64,000 nucleotides of DNA from Chitinophagales bacterium. Its GTDB lineage: Bacteria; Bacteroidota; Bacteroidia; Chitinophagales; Chitinophagaceae. Where the stretch lies: positions 434,001 through 498,000 of the forward strand of contig JACJXP010000001.1 in assembly GCA_020636575.1 (NCBI GenBank). The letters are read 5' to 3'. The stretch's first letter is position 1; the number at the start of each line of letters is the position of its first letter. The notes under the pieces are model-generated. The model was given only the letters and a program-made list of their open reading frames with translations, searched no databases and was not told the origin of the DNA. A program made the translations under genes and the position numbers. This document shows, piece after piece, positions 23,951 to 32,591 of this stretch.

Positions 23951-26065
23951 ATGGAACAAGTTCAATGGAAAGTTGATGGCATGGATTGCACCACCTGTGC
24001 ATTGAATATTCATAAATACCTGGAAAAACAGGGTATGAAGAATGTTAAAGTGAATTTTGCAACAGGTGATGTAATATTTGAGAACATAAACGAAGTGGCT
24101 GAAGAAAAGATAAGTAAAGGTATCAAAGACCTGGGTTATACAATTAACACTGCTACCGGGCATACACATATTGGAAAAGAAAAAGTCAAATTCCTTTCTA
24201 CACACTTACAACGTTTCTGGTTTTGCTTTCCTTTTACGGCAGTATTAATGCTGCACATGATACCCGGCATAAACATTCCAGATATATCTCATTGGGTACA
24301 ACTTGGCCTCACCATTCCTGTATATATAGTGGGAATGAGCTTTTTTGGAAAAAGTGCCATTAAAAGTATTCGTAACAGGGTACCTAATATGAACGTACTG
24401 ATCGCTGTAGGCTCTTCTGCCGCATTTGTTTACAGTCTTTATGGTTCTTTGACCGGGCAGGCACATGAATATATGTTTTACGAAACGGCTGCCACTATCA
24501 TCACCCTGGTATTTCTGGGTAATTACCTGGAAGATGCATCTATCGCTTCTACACAAAGAGAATTAAACAAACTCGCCAAATCACAAAAAGTGATGGCGAA
24601 TATGATCGCTTTTGATGATGAACATAAGGAGCAGATATTTCCTGTAGAAAACACCATGCTCCGTGTTGGCGACCTGGTTTTGATAAGAAGTGGTGAGCAA
24701 GTCCCGATTGACTGCAAAATATTATGGGGGGATGTGCATGTTAATGAAGCCATCATAACAGGTGAAAGTGTGCCGGTTCATAAACTGGCTAAGGATAAAT
24801 TGATAGGCGGTAGTGTGATAACAGACGGAACGGTAAAAGCCCAGGTAACTGCTGTAGGAAATGATACAGTGCTTTCCGGGATCATCAATATGGTAAAACA
24901 GGCGCAAGGAGAAAAACCTCCTGTTCAAAAGTTGGCAGACCGCATCAGTGCCATATTCATCCCATTAGTTTTAATAATTGCAGTGGCCACATTAACGGTC
25001 AGCTGGATCGTACTGAAAGAATTTACTCCGGCCCTGATGAGAAGTATTGCAGTATTGGTTATTGCATGTCCCTGCGCTATGGGATTAGCCACTCCTGCTG
25101 CTATTGCTGTTGGACTTGGCCGTGCTGCCAAAACAGGGATACTATTCCGTAATGCCACCAGCCTGGAAACCTTTAAAGACATTAAACAAGTTGTGTTTGA
25201 TAAAACTGGGACATTGACTACTGGTAATTTTGAGATTGCAGGCTTTAATTCCCAGGTTGAGGAAGAAGAGTTTAAAAGAATTGTTTTCTCCCTGGAAAAA
25301 TATTCCAATCATCCCATTGCCAAAACCATTTCTGAAAACTGGAAAACAAAGAATGATATCCGGTGGAAGAAAATTGATGAGATCAAGGGATTGGGGATGC
25401 AGGCGGAAGATATGGGCGGAAATCAATACACGGCAGGTTCATACAAAGCTGCAGAAGGTCTAACCAAAGAAGACCATCATAATATTTATATTTTACAGAA
25501 TGGGAAACTAATTGGATGGATCGACGTAAAAGATGAGATAAGAGCAGAAGCCAAACCTGTTATTGATTACCTGCACACTAAGAATATAGAAACCATTTTA
25601 TTGAGTGGTGACAGGAAGGCAAAATGTAATGAACTGGCTGCCCAGCTTGGAATTGATACGGTATATGCTGAACAAACACCAGAACAAAAACTTCAAAAGA
25701 TCGGTGAACTGTCAGAAAAAGTTCCAACAGCGATGGTTGGAGATGGGATCAATGATGCACCGGCACTTGCCAAAGCCACCATCGGAATTTCCATGAATGA
25801 AGCATCGCAGATAGCTGTACAATCTGCCCAGGTAATATTAATGAACCACGGATTAAAGAATCTACCCACCGCATTAGGATTAGGCAAACACACCTACCTC
25901 ACCATTAAGCAAAATCTCTTCTGGGCTTTTGCTTATAATATAGTGGCCATTCCCGTAGCTGCTTTTGGTTTTTTAACTCCAACTTTTGGCGCATTGGTTA
26001 TGGGCATGAGTGATGTAGTCCTGGCCATTAATTCTGTTCGGCTCTTCGTGAAGAAAGTAGTGTAA
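23951..26065 (+). CDS. copA: copper-translocating P-type ATPase
   Basis: A 704-residue P1B-type ATPase that exports Cu(I) from the cytoplasm. One N-terminal heavy-metal domain carries GMDCTTC (Cys13, Cys16). Eight membrane helices surround the ion site CPC in VIACPCAMGLATPAA; the actuator motif TGES, phosphorylation site DKTGT, nucleotide-binding HP (SNHPIAKT) and GDGINDAPA are all present. Length is normal for a one-HMA enzyme. It is divergent from tsaE and is followed after 14 bases by recQ. No CueR-like regulator is nearby. Confidence 0.93.
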   Translation: MEQVQWKVDGMDCTTCALNIHKYLEKQGMKNVKVNFATGDVIFENINEVAEEKISKGIKDLGYTINTATGHTHIGKEKVKFLSTHLQRFWFCFPFTAVLMLHMIPGINIPDISHWVQLGLTIPVYIVGMSFFGKSAIKSIRNRVPNMNVLIAVGSSAAFVYSLYGSLTGQAHEYMFYETAATIITLVFLGNYLEDASIASTQRELNKLAKSQKVMANMIAFDDEHKEQIFPVENTMLRVGDLVLIRSGEQVPIDCKILWGDVHVNEAIITGESVPVHKLAKDKLIGGSVITDGTVKAQVTAVGNDTVLSGIINMVKQAQGEKPPVQKLADRISAIFIPLVLIIAVATLTVSWIVLKEFTPALMRSIAVLVIACPCAMGLATPAAIAVGLGRAAKTGILFRNATSLETFKDIKQVVFDKTGTLTTGNFEIAGFNSQVEEEEFKRIVFSLEKYSNHPIAKTISENWKTKNDIRWKKIDEIKGLGMQAEDMGGNQYTAGSYKAAEGLTKEDHHNIYILQNGKLIGWIDVKDEIRAEAKPVIDYLHTKNIETILLSGDRKAKCNELAAQLGIDTVYAEQTPEQKLQKIGELSEKVPTAMVGDGINDAPALAKATIGISMNEASQIAVQSAQVILMNHGLKNLPTALGLGKHTYLTIKQNLFWAFAYNIVAIPVAAFGFLTPTFGALVMGMSDVVLAINSVRLFVKKVV

Positions 26066-26079
26066 TTTCACGGCTACTG

Positions 26080-27984
26080 ATGAGAAGCATTCACGATATT
26101 CTGCAGCAATATTGGGGTTATCAATCATTCCGTCCTATGCAGGAAGAAGTGATCCAATCGGTTTTGGATGGAAAAGATACGTTAGCATTAATGCCTACTG
26201 GTGGTGGTAAATCAATTTGTTACCAGGTTCCAGCCATGTTGAATCCCGGTTTATGTCTTGTAGTATCCCCATTGATCGCTTTAATGAAGGACCAGGTAGA
26301 AAACTTAAGAAAAAAAGATATTACTGCCTTTGCTGTTTATTCCGGTATGACAAGAAAGGAAGTGATCAACATTTTCAAAACAGCAACAGAAAGCAATTGC
26401 AAGTTTTTGTATGTTTCTCCGGAAAGGCTGGAAACAACCCTTTTCAAAGAATATCTGCCGGGATTTGGAATTAACCTCATCGCCGTTGATGAAGCACATT
26501 GCATATCACAATGGGGTTATGATTTCCGTCCTCCTTATTTGAGAATTGCAGAGATAAGAAAAGAATTATCGGGTGTACCTGTAATGGCATTATCTGCCTC
26601 TGCAACACCGGAAGTTCAGATTGATATCTGTGATAAGCTCGGTTTCACAAAACAACATATCCTTCGTCAGTCATTTGAACGTCCTAATCTTTCTTATAGT
26701 GTTTTCTCTGTTGATTCAAAGATCAATAAGATCATTGAAGTACTTCACAAAGTAAATGGGAGCAGCCTGGTATATTGCCGAAGCCGTAAACGGGCAAAAG
26801 AGATAAGTGAATTACTAAGATTACAAAAAATTTCAGCCGATTACTATCACGCCGGACTTTCCACGGAAGAAAGAAATAAAAAGCAGGAAGACTGGATCAA
26901 AAACAGGATCCGGGTCATCGTTTGTACCAATGCATTCGGGATGGGTATTGACAAACCTGATGTAAGAACGGTGATCCATGCAGATGTACCTGATTGCCTC
27001 GAAAACTACTACCAGGAAGCCGGACGGGCCGGGCGGGATGGAAAAATTTCTTACGCTGTTTTATTATGCAATACAAGAGATCTTTTTGAATTGGAAAAAA
27101 CAACTGAACTCCGTTATCCTTCAATTGATGAGATCAGGAATGTTTACCAGGCTATCGCCAACTACCTGCAATTGCCTGCCGGATCAGGGGGTGGTGAATA
27201 TTTTGAATTTGACATCAGCGATTTTCTGAAAAAATTTAATCTTTCCAGTCATACAGTTGTATACGCATTAAAAGCCCTTGAACAGGATGGCTGGCTTTCG
27301 TTTAACGAACAGGTATTTGTACCCGCATCAGTGGTGTTCACTACAAATAAAGAATACCTGCATGCTTTTGAAAAAGAGAATCCACAACTTGAATTACTGG
27401 TCAAAACATTGTTGCGTACTTATGGTGGAATTTTTGATACTTCCTGTTCTATTTCAGAAAAATTACTTGCCGGGATAATGCATCTCCCTGCAGAAAAGAT
27501 CAAAGAGGACCTGAAACGTTTGCATAAAGCCGGAATAATAGAATATCAGCCACAAAAAGATACTCCACAATTATATTTTCTTCGTAACAGGATAAAAACA
27601 GAAGACCTCAATATTGATATGCAGGCGCATGCAAAAAGAAAAGAATCCTTTTTAAAACGCATCAGGCAAATGAAGACCTATGCTACGGAAGAAGGACAAT
27701 GCAGAAGCCGCATCATCAGTAGTTATTTTGGTGATTCACAAACCCGGGCTTGTGGCATTTGTGATAATTGTCTCCGGCAAAAAGCTTCCCATCTGAGTAA
27801 AGAAGAATTTGAGACCCTGCATCATCGCATTATCAACCTCGTTAAGTATGAAACACTGGATGCAAAAGACCTGCTGCTAAAACTAAATGGCATTAAAAAA
27901 GAAAAAGCCTGGAAAGTGATCGAATTTCTCCAGGCTGAAGATAAAATTGAAATGGATAAAAAAGGTCTTATCCGTTTAAAATAA
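26080..27984 (+). CDS. recQ: ATP-dependent DNA helicase RecQ
   Basis: A 634-residue 3'-5' DNA helicase for repair and recombination. Walker A is MPTGGGKSICYQ, the DEAH box is AVDEAHCISQWGYDFRP, and motif VI is QEAGRAGRDGK. A zinc site of four cysteines (CRSRI, then CGICDNC) follows near 550-570. The C-terminus is short and shows no HRDC domain. It starts 14 bases after the copper ATPase, so they are cotranscribed; its last nine bases overlap the end of the convergent HerA-like gene. Confidence 0.95.
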   Translation: MRSIHDILQQYWGYQSFRPMQEEVIQSVLDGKDTLALMPTGGGKSICYQVPAMLNPGLCLVVSPLIALMKDQVENLRKKDITAFAVYSGMTRKEVINIFKTATESNCKFLYVSPERLETTLFKEYLPGFGINLIAVDEAHCISQWGYDFRPPYLRIAEIRKELSGVPVMALSASATPEVQIDICDKLGFTKQHILRQSFERPNLSYSVFSVDSKINKIIEVLHKVNGSSLVYCRSRKRAKEISELLRLQKISADYYHAGLSTEERNKKQEDWIKNRIRVIVCTNAFGMGIDKPDVRTVIHADVPDCLENYYQEAGRAGRDGKISYAVLLCNTRDLFELEKTTELRYPSIDEIRNVYQAIANYLQLPAGSGGGEYFEFDISDFLKKFNLSSHTVVYALKALEQDGWLSFNEQVFVPASVVFTTNKEYLHAFEKENPQLELLVKTLLRTYGGIFDTSCSISEKLLAGIMHLPAEKIKEDLKRLHKAGIIEYQPQKDTPQLYFLRNRIKTEDLNIDMQAHAKRKESFLKRIRQMKTYATEEGQCRSRIISSYFGDSQTRACGICDNCLRQKASHLSKEEFETLHHRIINLVKYETLDAKDLLLKLNGIKKEKAWKVIEFLQAEDKIEMDKKGLIRLK

Positions 27985-29505
27985 ACTCTTTTTCCTGCTA
28001 CGGCCTCCAAGACCCAACACACCTAACAAAGTACGGACAATAGTATTACCTGCTGTCCTGGTCATACTTTTTACAACCGGATCATCAAAAAATCCTTTTT
28101 CTTTTTTGGTTGATTCTTTTTTTGGTTTTTCCTCTTCTTTACGTTCGGCTGCTTCTTTCAATTTTTCGGTCAGAATTTCATAAGCACTTTTGTTATCAAT
28201 TACTTCATTATATTTTTTGGTAATTTTAGATGAAGAAACCAATTGATCTATCTCAGCTTCCGATAAAATATCCATTCGGCTTTGCGGTGCCCTAAGCATG
28301 CAATGCACCAATGGTGTAGGGATGCCCTTCTCATTCAATAATGTTACAAAGGCTTCGCCAATACCCAGTTGCGTTAACAGATCTTCAGCTTTGTAAAAAG
28401 TCGATTCAGGATAGTTCTCTGCTGTCTTTTTAATAGTTTTCCGATCATTGGCAGTAAATGCCCTGAGTGCATGCTGTACTTTCAAACCCAGTTGTGACAG
28501 AACTGAAGCCGGTACGTCCATAGGGTTTTGTGTACAGAAGTAAATACCGATCCCTTTTGAACGGATCAGTTTAATAATAGTTTCTATTTGCTGTAATAAA
28601 GCTTCACTTGCTTCCTGGAAGATCAGGTGGGCCTCATCAATGAACATGACCAATTTGGGCTTGTCAAGATCTCCTTCTTCCGGGCAGGTAGCATACAATT
28701 CTGCCAGCAACTGCAGCATGAAAGTGGAAAATAGTTTTGGCCTGTCCTGCAAGTCTGTTACCCTTAGTATGGATACCATTCCTCTTCCGTCGTCATTGAT
28801 GCGCATCAGGTCATCCACTTCAAAACTCTTCTCACCAAAGAAAACGTCAGCGCCTTGCTGCTGTAGTTCGATCACCTTTCTCAATATAGTACCGGTAGAG
28901 GTAGTAGATATTTTTCCGTAGATCTTTTCCAATTCTTCTTTTCCTTCATCACTTACATATTGCAATACCTTGATAAAATCTTTCAGGTCAAGCAGCGGTA
29001 GTTTATTATCATCACAATATTTAAAGATCATAGCTACAAAACCACCCTGTGTATCATTCAATCCTAATATTTTAGAAAGCAATACTGGGCCAAATTCACT
29101 CACGGTTGCACGGAGTCGAACACCTTTCTCATCACTCAAAGTCAGTAATTCCGCAGGATATGCTGAAGGCTTAAATTCAATATTCAGTTTCTGGCTACGT
29201 TCATTTATTTTATCATTAGCTGCGCCTGCAGCGGCAATACCGCTCAGGTCACCTTTGATATCCATTAAGAGCACAGGGATACTGGCATCACTTAATCCTT
29301 CCGCTAATATTTGTAATGTCTTCGTTTTTCCTGTTCCGGTAGCTCCGGCTATTAATCCATGCCGGTTCAATGTTCTGAATGGTATAAGAACATCAGCGCC
29401 TTCTACCACATTACCATCTAGCATGGCACAACCTAATTTAAATGATTCGCCTTTGAAAGTATATCCTTTGTTAACCGTTTCCAGAAAATTTGCTGTATCT
29501 GCCAT
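27976..29505 (-). CDS. HerA-like ATPase (DUF853 family)
   Basis: A 509-residue ATPase of the HerA/FtsK superfamily, DUF853 type. Walker A is GATGTGKTKTLQILAE near 55, and VMFIDEAHLIFQ is Walker B. The C-terminal part is lysine/glutamate-rich (EEKPKKESTKKEKG) and ends with a short basic tail. The cellular role of DUF853 proteins is not established; they are generally soluble hexameric translocases by analogy. It follows a GroES-like gene by 27 bases. Confidence 0.85.
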   Translation of the reverse strand: MADTANFLETVNKGYTFKGESFKLGCAMLDGNVVEGADVLIPFRTLNRHGLIAGATGTGKTKTLQILAEGLSDASIPVLLMDIKGDLSGIAAAGAANDKINERSQKLNIEFKPSAYPAELLTLSDEKGVRLRATVSEFGPVLLSKILGLNDTQGGFVAMIFKYCDDNKLPLLDLKDFIKVLQYVSDEGKEELEKIYGKISTTSTGTILRKVIELQQQGADVFFGEKSFEVDDLMRINDDGRGMVSILRVTDLQDRPKLFSTFMLQLLAELYATCPEEGDLDKPKLVMFIDEAHLIFQEASEALLQQIETIIKLIRSKGIGIYFCTQNPMDVPASVLSQLGLKVQHALRAFTANDRKTIKKTAENYPESTFYKAEDLLTQLGIGEAFVTLLNEKGIPTPLVHCMLRAPQSRMDILSEAEIDQLVSSSKITKKYNEVIDNKSAYEILTEKLKEAAERKEEEKPKKESTKKEKGFFDDPVVKSMTRTAGNTIVRTLLGVLGLGGRSRKKSLF

Positions 29506-29532
29506 GAATTGAATTTTATAATTAATTAATTT

Positions 29533-29904
29533 TTACAGATCCTCTTCCCGTTCCAGCATTAGTATGGCACTTTGCGGAACAATAAAATATTTTTCGCTTT
29601 CATACATCACTTCGGTAGCACCACTTAACAAGAAAATGGCAAGATCACCTTCTTTTGCCTGTAACGGTACATATTTGATCCTTTCTTCTTCTCCTTTCCA
29701 GGATTCGTCTTCTATTGGCATCGGGATAGCATAGCCAGGTCCGGTTTTGATCACATAACCTTGCTGCACTTTTTCTTTCTCCTGCACACCGGGTGGCAGG
29801 TATAATCCACTGGCTGTTCGTTCATCCGGACGGGTTGGTTTTATCAGTAACCGGTCGCCGATCACAATTAATTTTTTTAAACGGTTGTCCGGGGTAATAT
29901 GCAT
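29533..29904 (-). CDS. GroES-like (Cpn10 fold) protein, solitary
   Basis: A 123-residue protein with the co-chaperonin fold: GDRLLIKPTRPDERTASG resembles the GroES N-terminus and mobile loop, and EGDLAIFLLSGATEV with YFIVPQSAILM matches the C-terminal strands. It is longer than GroES (about 95) because of an insertion near 75-95 (PMPIEDESWKGEEER). No groEL is in the window and the gene is paired with the HerA-like ATPase, so it is probably a paralogue with another job rather than the housekeeping GroES. Confidence 0.75.
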   Translation of the reverse strand: MHITPDNRLKKLIVIGDRLLIKPTRPDERTASGLYLPPGVQEKEKVQQGYVIKTGPGYAIPMPIEDESWKGEEERIKYVPLQAKEGDLAIFLLSGATEVMYESEKYFIVPQSAILMLEREEDL

Positions 29905-29928
29905 GGCACAGTTTTTTATTATATACTA

Positions 29929-29936
29929 CAAATGTA
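29929..29936 (-). promoter_or_regulatory. candidate -7 box for the GroES-like gene
   Basis: The minus strand reads TACATTTG (TAnnTTTG), 24 bases before the start codon at 29904. Confidence 0.5.
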
Positions 29937-30043
29937 AAAAGCGATCGGGTAGCATTCACAGTGTTTTAACAAAAAATTGGACATGGATGCTTGAACCCCC
30001 GAAATGCTTTAACTTTATTTGTCACCAATTAAAACCACCGGAA

Positions 30044-30742
30044 ATGGAAGCAAAAAAACCTAAGATCTTATTATGCGAAGATGATCCGAACCTTGGAAGT
30101 GTTCTCAAAAATTACCTGGAATTAAATGATTATGATATAACCCTGGAAAGAGATGGCCGTTTAGGCCTGGCTGCTTTTCAAAGGGAGAAATTTGAACTCT
30201 GCCTGCTGGATGTGATGATGCCAAATATGGATGGCTTTACCCTTGCAGAAGAGATCAGAGATGTGGATCCTGATATTCCCCTGTTTTTCCTGAGTGCCAA
30301 GACAATGAAAGAAGATGTGATACAGGGTTATAAACTGGGTGCGGATGATTATATCACCAAACCCTTTGACAGCGAAGTGCTTTTGCTGAAAATAAAAGCT
30401 ATTCTGAAAAGGAATGAGGAGATCAATAAAGAAACTGAGAATAAGGAATATGACCTGGCCAGCTATCACTTCAACCCCAAGTTGCGTCAACTATCGCATA
30501 GTGGCGTTACCCAAACACTTTCTCCAAAAGAAAATGAATTGTTGAAAATGCTGGCAGAGCATTTAAATGATCTGTTGCCAAGAGAACAGGCTTTAAAGAA
30601 AATTTGGGGTAGCGACACTTACTTTAACGGAAGAAGTATGGATGTGTACATCGCCAAGCTCCGCAAATACCTGAAAGACGATACAAAGATCGAGATCGTT
30701 AATATTCACGGAAACGGATTCAGGCTGGTGGTGCAGGATTAA
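30044..30742 (+). CDS. OmpR/PhoB-type response regulator, RprY-like
   Basis: A 232-residue response regulator. The receiver domain has acidic residues in LLCEDDPN, the phosphorylated Asp56 in LLDVMMPNMDG and Lys106 in ITKPFD. The winged-helix output domain fills the last 100 residues (LSPKENELLKMLAEH, RSMDVYIAKLRKYL). The sequence pattern is close to RprY of Bacteroides. The start at 30044 (MEAKKPKILL) is at the family boundary; the frame runs open further upstream but overlaps the GroES-like gene. No histidine kinase is adjacent. Confidence 0.9.
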   Translation: MEAKKPKILLCEDDPNLGSVLKNYLELNDYDITLERDGRLGLAAFQREKFELCLLDVMMPNMDGFTLAEEIRDVDPDIPLFFLSAKTMKEDVIQGYKLGADDYITKPFDSEVLLLKIKAILKRNEEINKETENKEYDLASYHFNPKLRQLSHSGVTQTLSPKENELLKMLAEHLNDLLPREQALKKIWGSDTYFNGRSMDVYIAKLRKYLKDDTKIEIVNIHGNGFRLVVQD

Positions 30743-30760
30743 TGAATTAAATCAGAAATA

Positions 30761-30788
30761 AAAAGGGTCATGTTTTCATGACCTTTTT
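30761..30788. terminator. bidirectional terminator after the response regulator and ruvB
   Basis: GGTCATG/CATGACC (30766-30772 and 30777-30783) with a TTTT loop is flanked by an A-run and a T-run, so it works for the plus-strand regulator and for the minus-strand ruvB, whose stop lies at its edge. Confidence 0.8.
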
Positions 30789-31816
30789 TATGAAAATAAT
30801 GTTCCGGATGACCCAGGTTTGGTTTTGCCTAAATGATCGTAAGCTTTTGGAGTAACCTCTCTTCCTCTTGGCGTTCTTTGTAAAAAGCCTTCCTGGATCA
30901 AAAAAGGTTCATATACTTCTTCTAATGTTCCAGGTTCTTCTCCCACGGCTGTAGCAATAGTTGTAATGCCAACCGGGCCCCCTTTAAATTTTTCAATGAT
31001 GGTACTGAGTATCCGGTTATCCATATCATCCAATCCATGTTCATCCACATTCAATGCCCGCAAAGCATGTTGGGTAATGCCAATATCAATTTGCCCGTCA
31101 TTTAACACCTGGGCAAAATCCCTTACTCTTCTCAATAACCCATTCGCAATACGGGGAGTACCCCTGCTCCTTCTGCCAATTTCCTCAATGGCCTCATTTG
31201 AAATTTTGGTTTCAAGTATCCCGGCAGAACGATGAATAATCTTATTCAATGTGCCCGCTACATAATATTCCAGCCTTGATTTGATAGCGAACCTTGATAA
31301 TAAAGGAGCCGTCAGCAATCCGCTACGGGTAGTAGCGCCGATCAAAGTAAACGGATTCAGGTTTATCTGTATACTTCTTGCATTGGGACCGGAATCGATC
31401 ATGATATCGATCCTAAAATCCTCCATAGCAGCATACAAATATTCCTCCACAACTGTACTAAGCCGATGTATTTCATCAATAAATAATACATCATTCGGTT
31501 CAAGACTGGTAAGTAATCCCGCCAGATCGCCGGGTTTTTCAATAACAGGCCCGGATGTTTCCTTAATATTAACTCCTAATTCGTTGGCAACAATCCTGGA
31601 AAGTGTAGTTTTCCCCAATCCCGGAGGGCCATGAAAAAGGACATGGTCCAATGCTTCTCCCCTGATCTTAGCGGCTTTTATAAAAATGCGAAGATTTTCA
31701 ATGATCTGTTCTTGCCCTGAAAAATCAGCGATGACCGCTGGTCGTATTGAATTCTCAAACGCAGCTTCTGCAACCGATAGATTCGGCTTTTCACTATTTA
31801 GATTAGGGTTCGCCAT
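30788..31816 (-). CDS. ruvB: Holliday junction branch migration helicase RuvB
   Basis: A 342-residue AAA+ motor that drives branch migration with RuvA. Walker A is FHGPPGLGKTTLSR, Walker B is VLFIDEIHRLS, sensor 1 is TLIGATTRSGLL and sensor 2 includes RGTPRIANGLLRR. The C-terminal winged helix (IQEGFLQRTPRGR) is intact. It stands alone; ruvA and ruvC are not here. Confidence 0.97.
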   Translation of the reverse strand: MANPNLNSEKPNLSVAEAAFENSIRPAVIADFSGQEQIIENLRIFIKAAKIRGEALDHVLFHGPPGLGKTTLSRIVANELGVNIKETSGPVIEKPGDLAGLLTSLEPNDVLFIDEIHRLSTVVEEYLYAAMEDFRIDIMIDSGPNARSIQINLNPFTLIGATTRSGLLTAPLLSRFAIKSRLEYYVAGTLNKIIHRSAGILETKISNEAIEEIGRRSRGTPRIANGLLRRVRDFAQVLNDGQIDIGITQHALRALNVDEHGLDDMDNRILSTIIEKFKGGPVGITTIATAVGEEPGTLEEVYEPFLIQEGFLQRTPRGREVTPKAYDHLGKTKPGSSGTLFS

Positions 31817-31855
31817 TGATTTTTCTGAATATTTGTAAAGCTAATTATTAATCAA

Positions 31856-31863
31856 CAAAAATA
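31856..31863 (-). promoter_or_regulatory. candidate -7 box for ruvB
   Basis: The minus strand reads TATTTTTG (TAnnTTTG), 39 bases before the ruvB start, in the short gap shared with the divergent oxidoreductase gene. Confidence 0.4.
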
Positions 31864-31869
31864 TTGGTC

Positions 31870-32517
31870 ATGAAAATAGGTATAGTTGGATCAGGAATAG
31901 TTGGCCGTGTGTTAGCATCTGGTTTTCTGCAGGAAGGGCATGAAGTAATGCTGGGAACAAGAAATGTTTCCAAAGAAGATGTAATAAAATGGCAAAAAGA
32001 AAATCCATCGGGTCTTTTGGGTTCATTCCAGGAAACAGCACAGTTTGGCGAAGTAGTGGTTCTTGCTGTAAGTGGTCTTGCTGTGGAAGATGCGATAGAA
32101 CTGGCGGGCAAAGAACATTTTTTTGAAAAAATAGTGATTGACGCTACAAACCCTATTGCAGCCGTTCCCCCCGATAACGGTGTTTTAAAATTCTTTACTA
32201 CTCTTGAAGAATCCCTGATGGAACGAATTCAGAACATTCTTCCGGATGCAAAACTGGTTAAAGCATTCAATAGTGTAGGTAATGCTCACATGTATAAACC
32301 TTCATTTCCTGATGGAACACCTACTATGTTTATTTGCGGAAATGACGAAAAGGCCAAAAAAACAGTAACTGGTATTTTAACCTCTTTCGGATGGGAAACA
32401 GAAGATATGGGAACTGTAGAAGCCGCAAGGGCTATAGAGCCGCTTTGTATTTTATGGTGCATCCCCGGTTTTATACACAATAAATGGAATCATGCTTTTA
32501 AGTTGCTAAAAGCATAA
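31870..32517 (+). CDS. NADPH-dependent F420 reductase-like oxidoreductase
   Basis: A 215-residue protein with an N-terminal Rossmann motif (KIGIVGSGIVGRVLASGF) and the pattern of the NADP oxidoreductase coenzyme F420-dependent family (MLGTRN, IDATNP, VKAFNSVGNAHM). In bacteria without F420, as here, such proteins use other, unknown acceptors. The start is ATG 31870, not the TTG two codons before. It is divergent from ruvB and has no linked partner. Confidence 0.8.
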   Translation: MKIGIVGSGIVGRVLASGFLQEGHEVMLGTRNVSKEDVIKWQKENPSGLLGSFQETAQFGEVVVLAVSGLAVEDAIELAGKEHFFEKIVIDATNPIAAVPPDNGVLKFFTTLEESLMERIQNILPDAKLVKAFNSVGNAHMYKPSFPDGTPTMFICGNDEKAKKTVTGILTSFGWETEDMGTVEAARAIEPLCILWCIPGFIHNKWNHAFKLLKA

Positions 32518-32551
32518 AATAGCATTTCTATCAACTTTCATTGAAATAAGT

Positions 32552-32588
32552 AATACCTGTTTTTCGTTAAATAAAGCTTACAGGTATT
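32552..32588 (+). promoter_or_regulatory. stem-loop ending three bases before a start codon
   Basis: AATACCTGT pairs perfectly with ACAGGTATT around a 19-base loop. The right arm ends at 32588 and the ATG is at 32592, so the stem could hinder ribosome entry. No T-run follows. Confidence 0.4.
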
Positions 32589-32591
32589 CAT

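Noticed and set aside
28970..29512. Plus-strand frame of 180 codons opposite the HerA-like gene
   Set aside because: Serine/proline-rich shadow of a strong coding gene on the other strand.
29885..30043. Longer N-terminus for the response regulator
   Set aside because: The extra residues overlap the GroES-like gene and do not belong to a receiver domain; ATG 30044 is at the family boundary.
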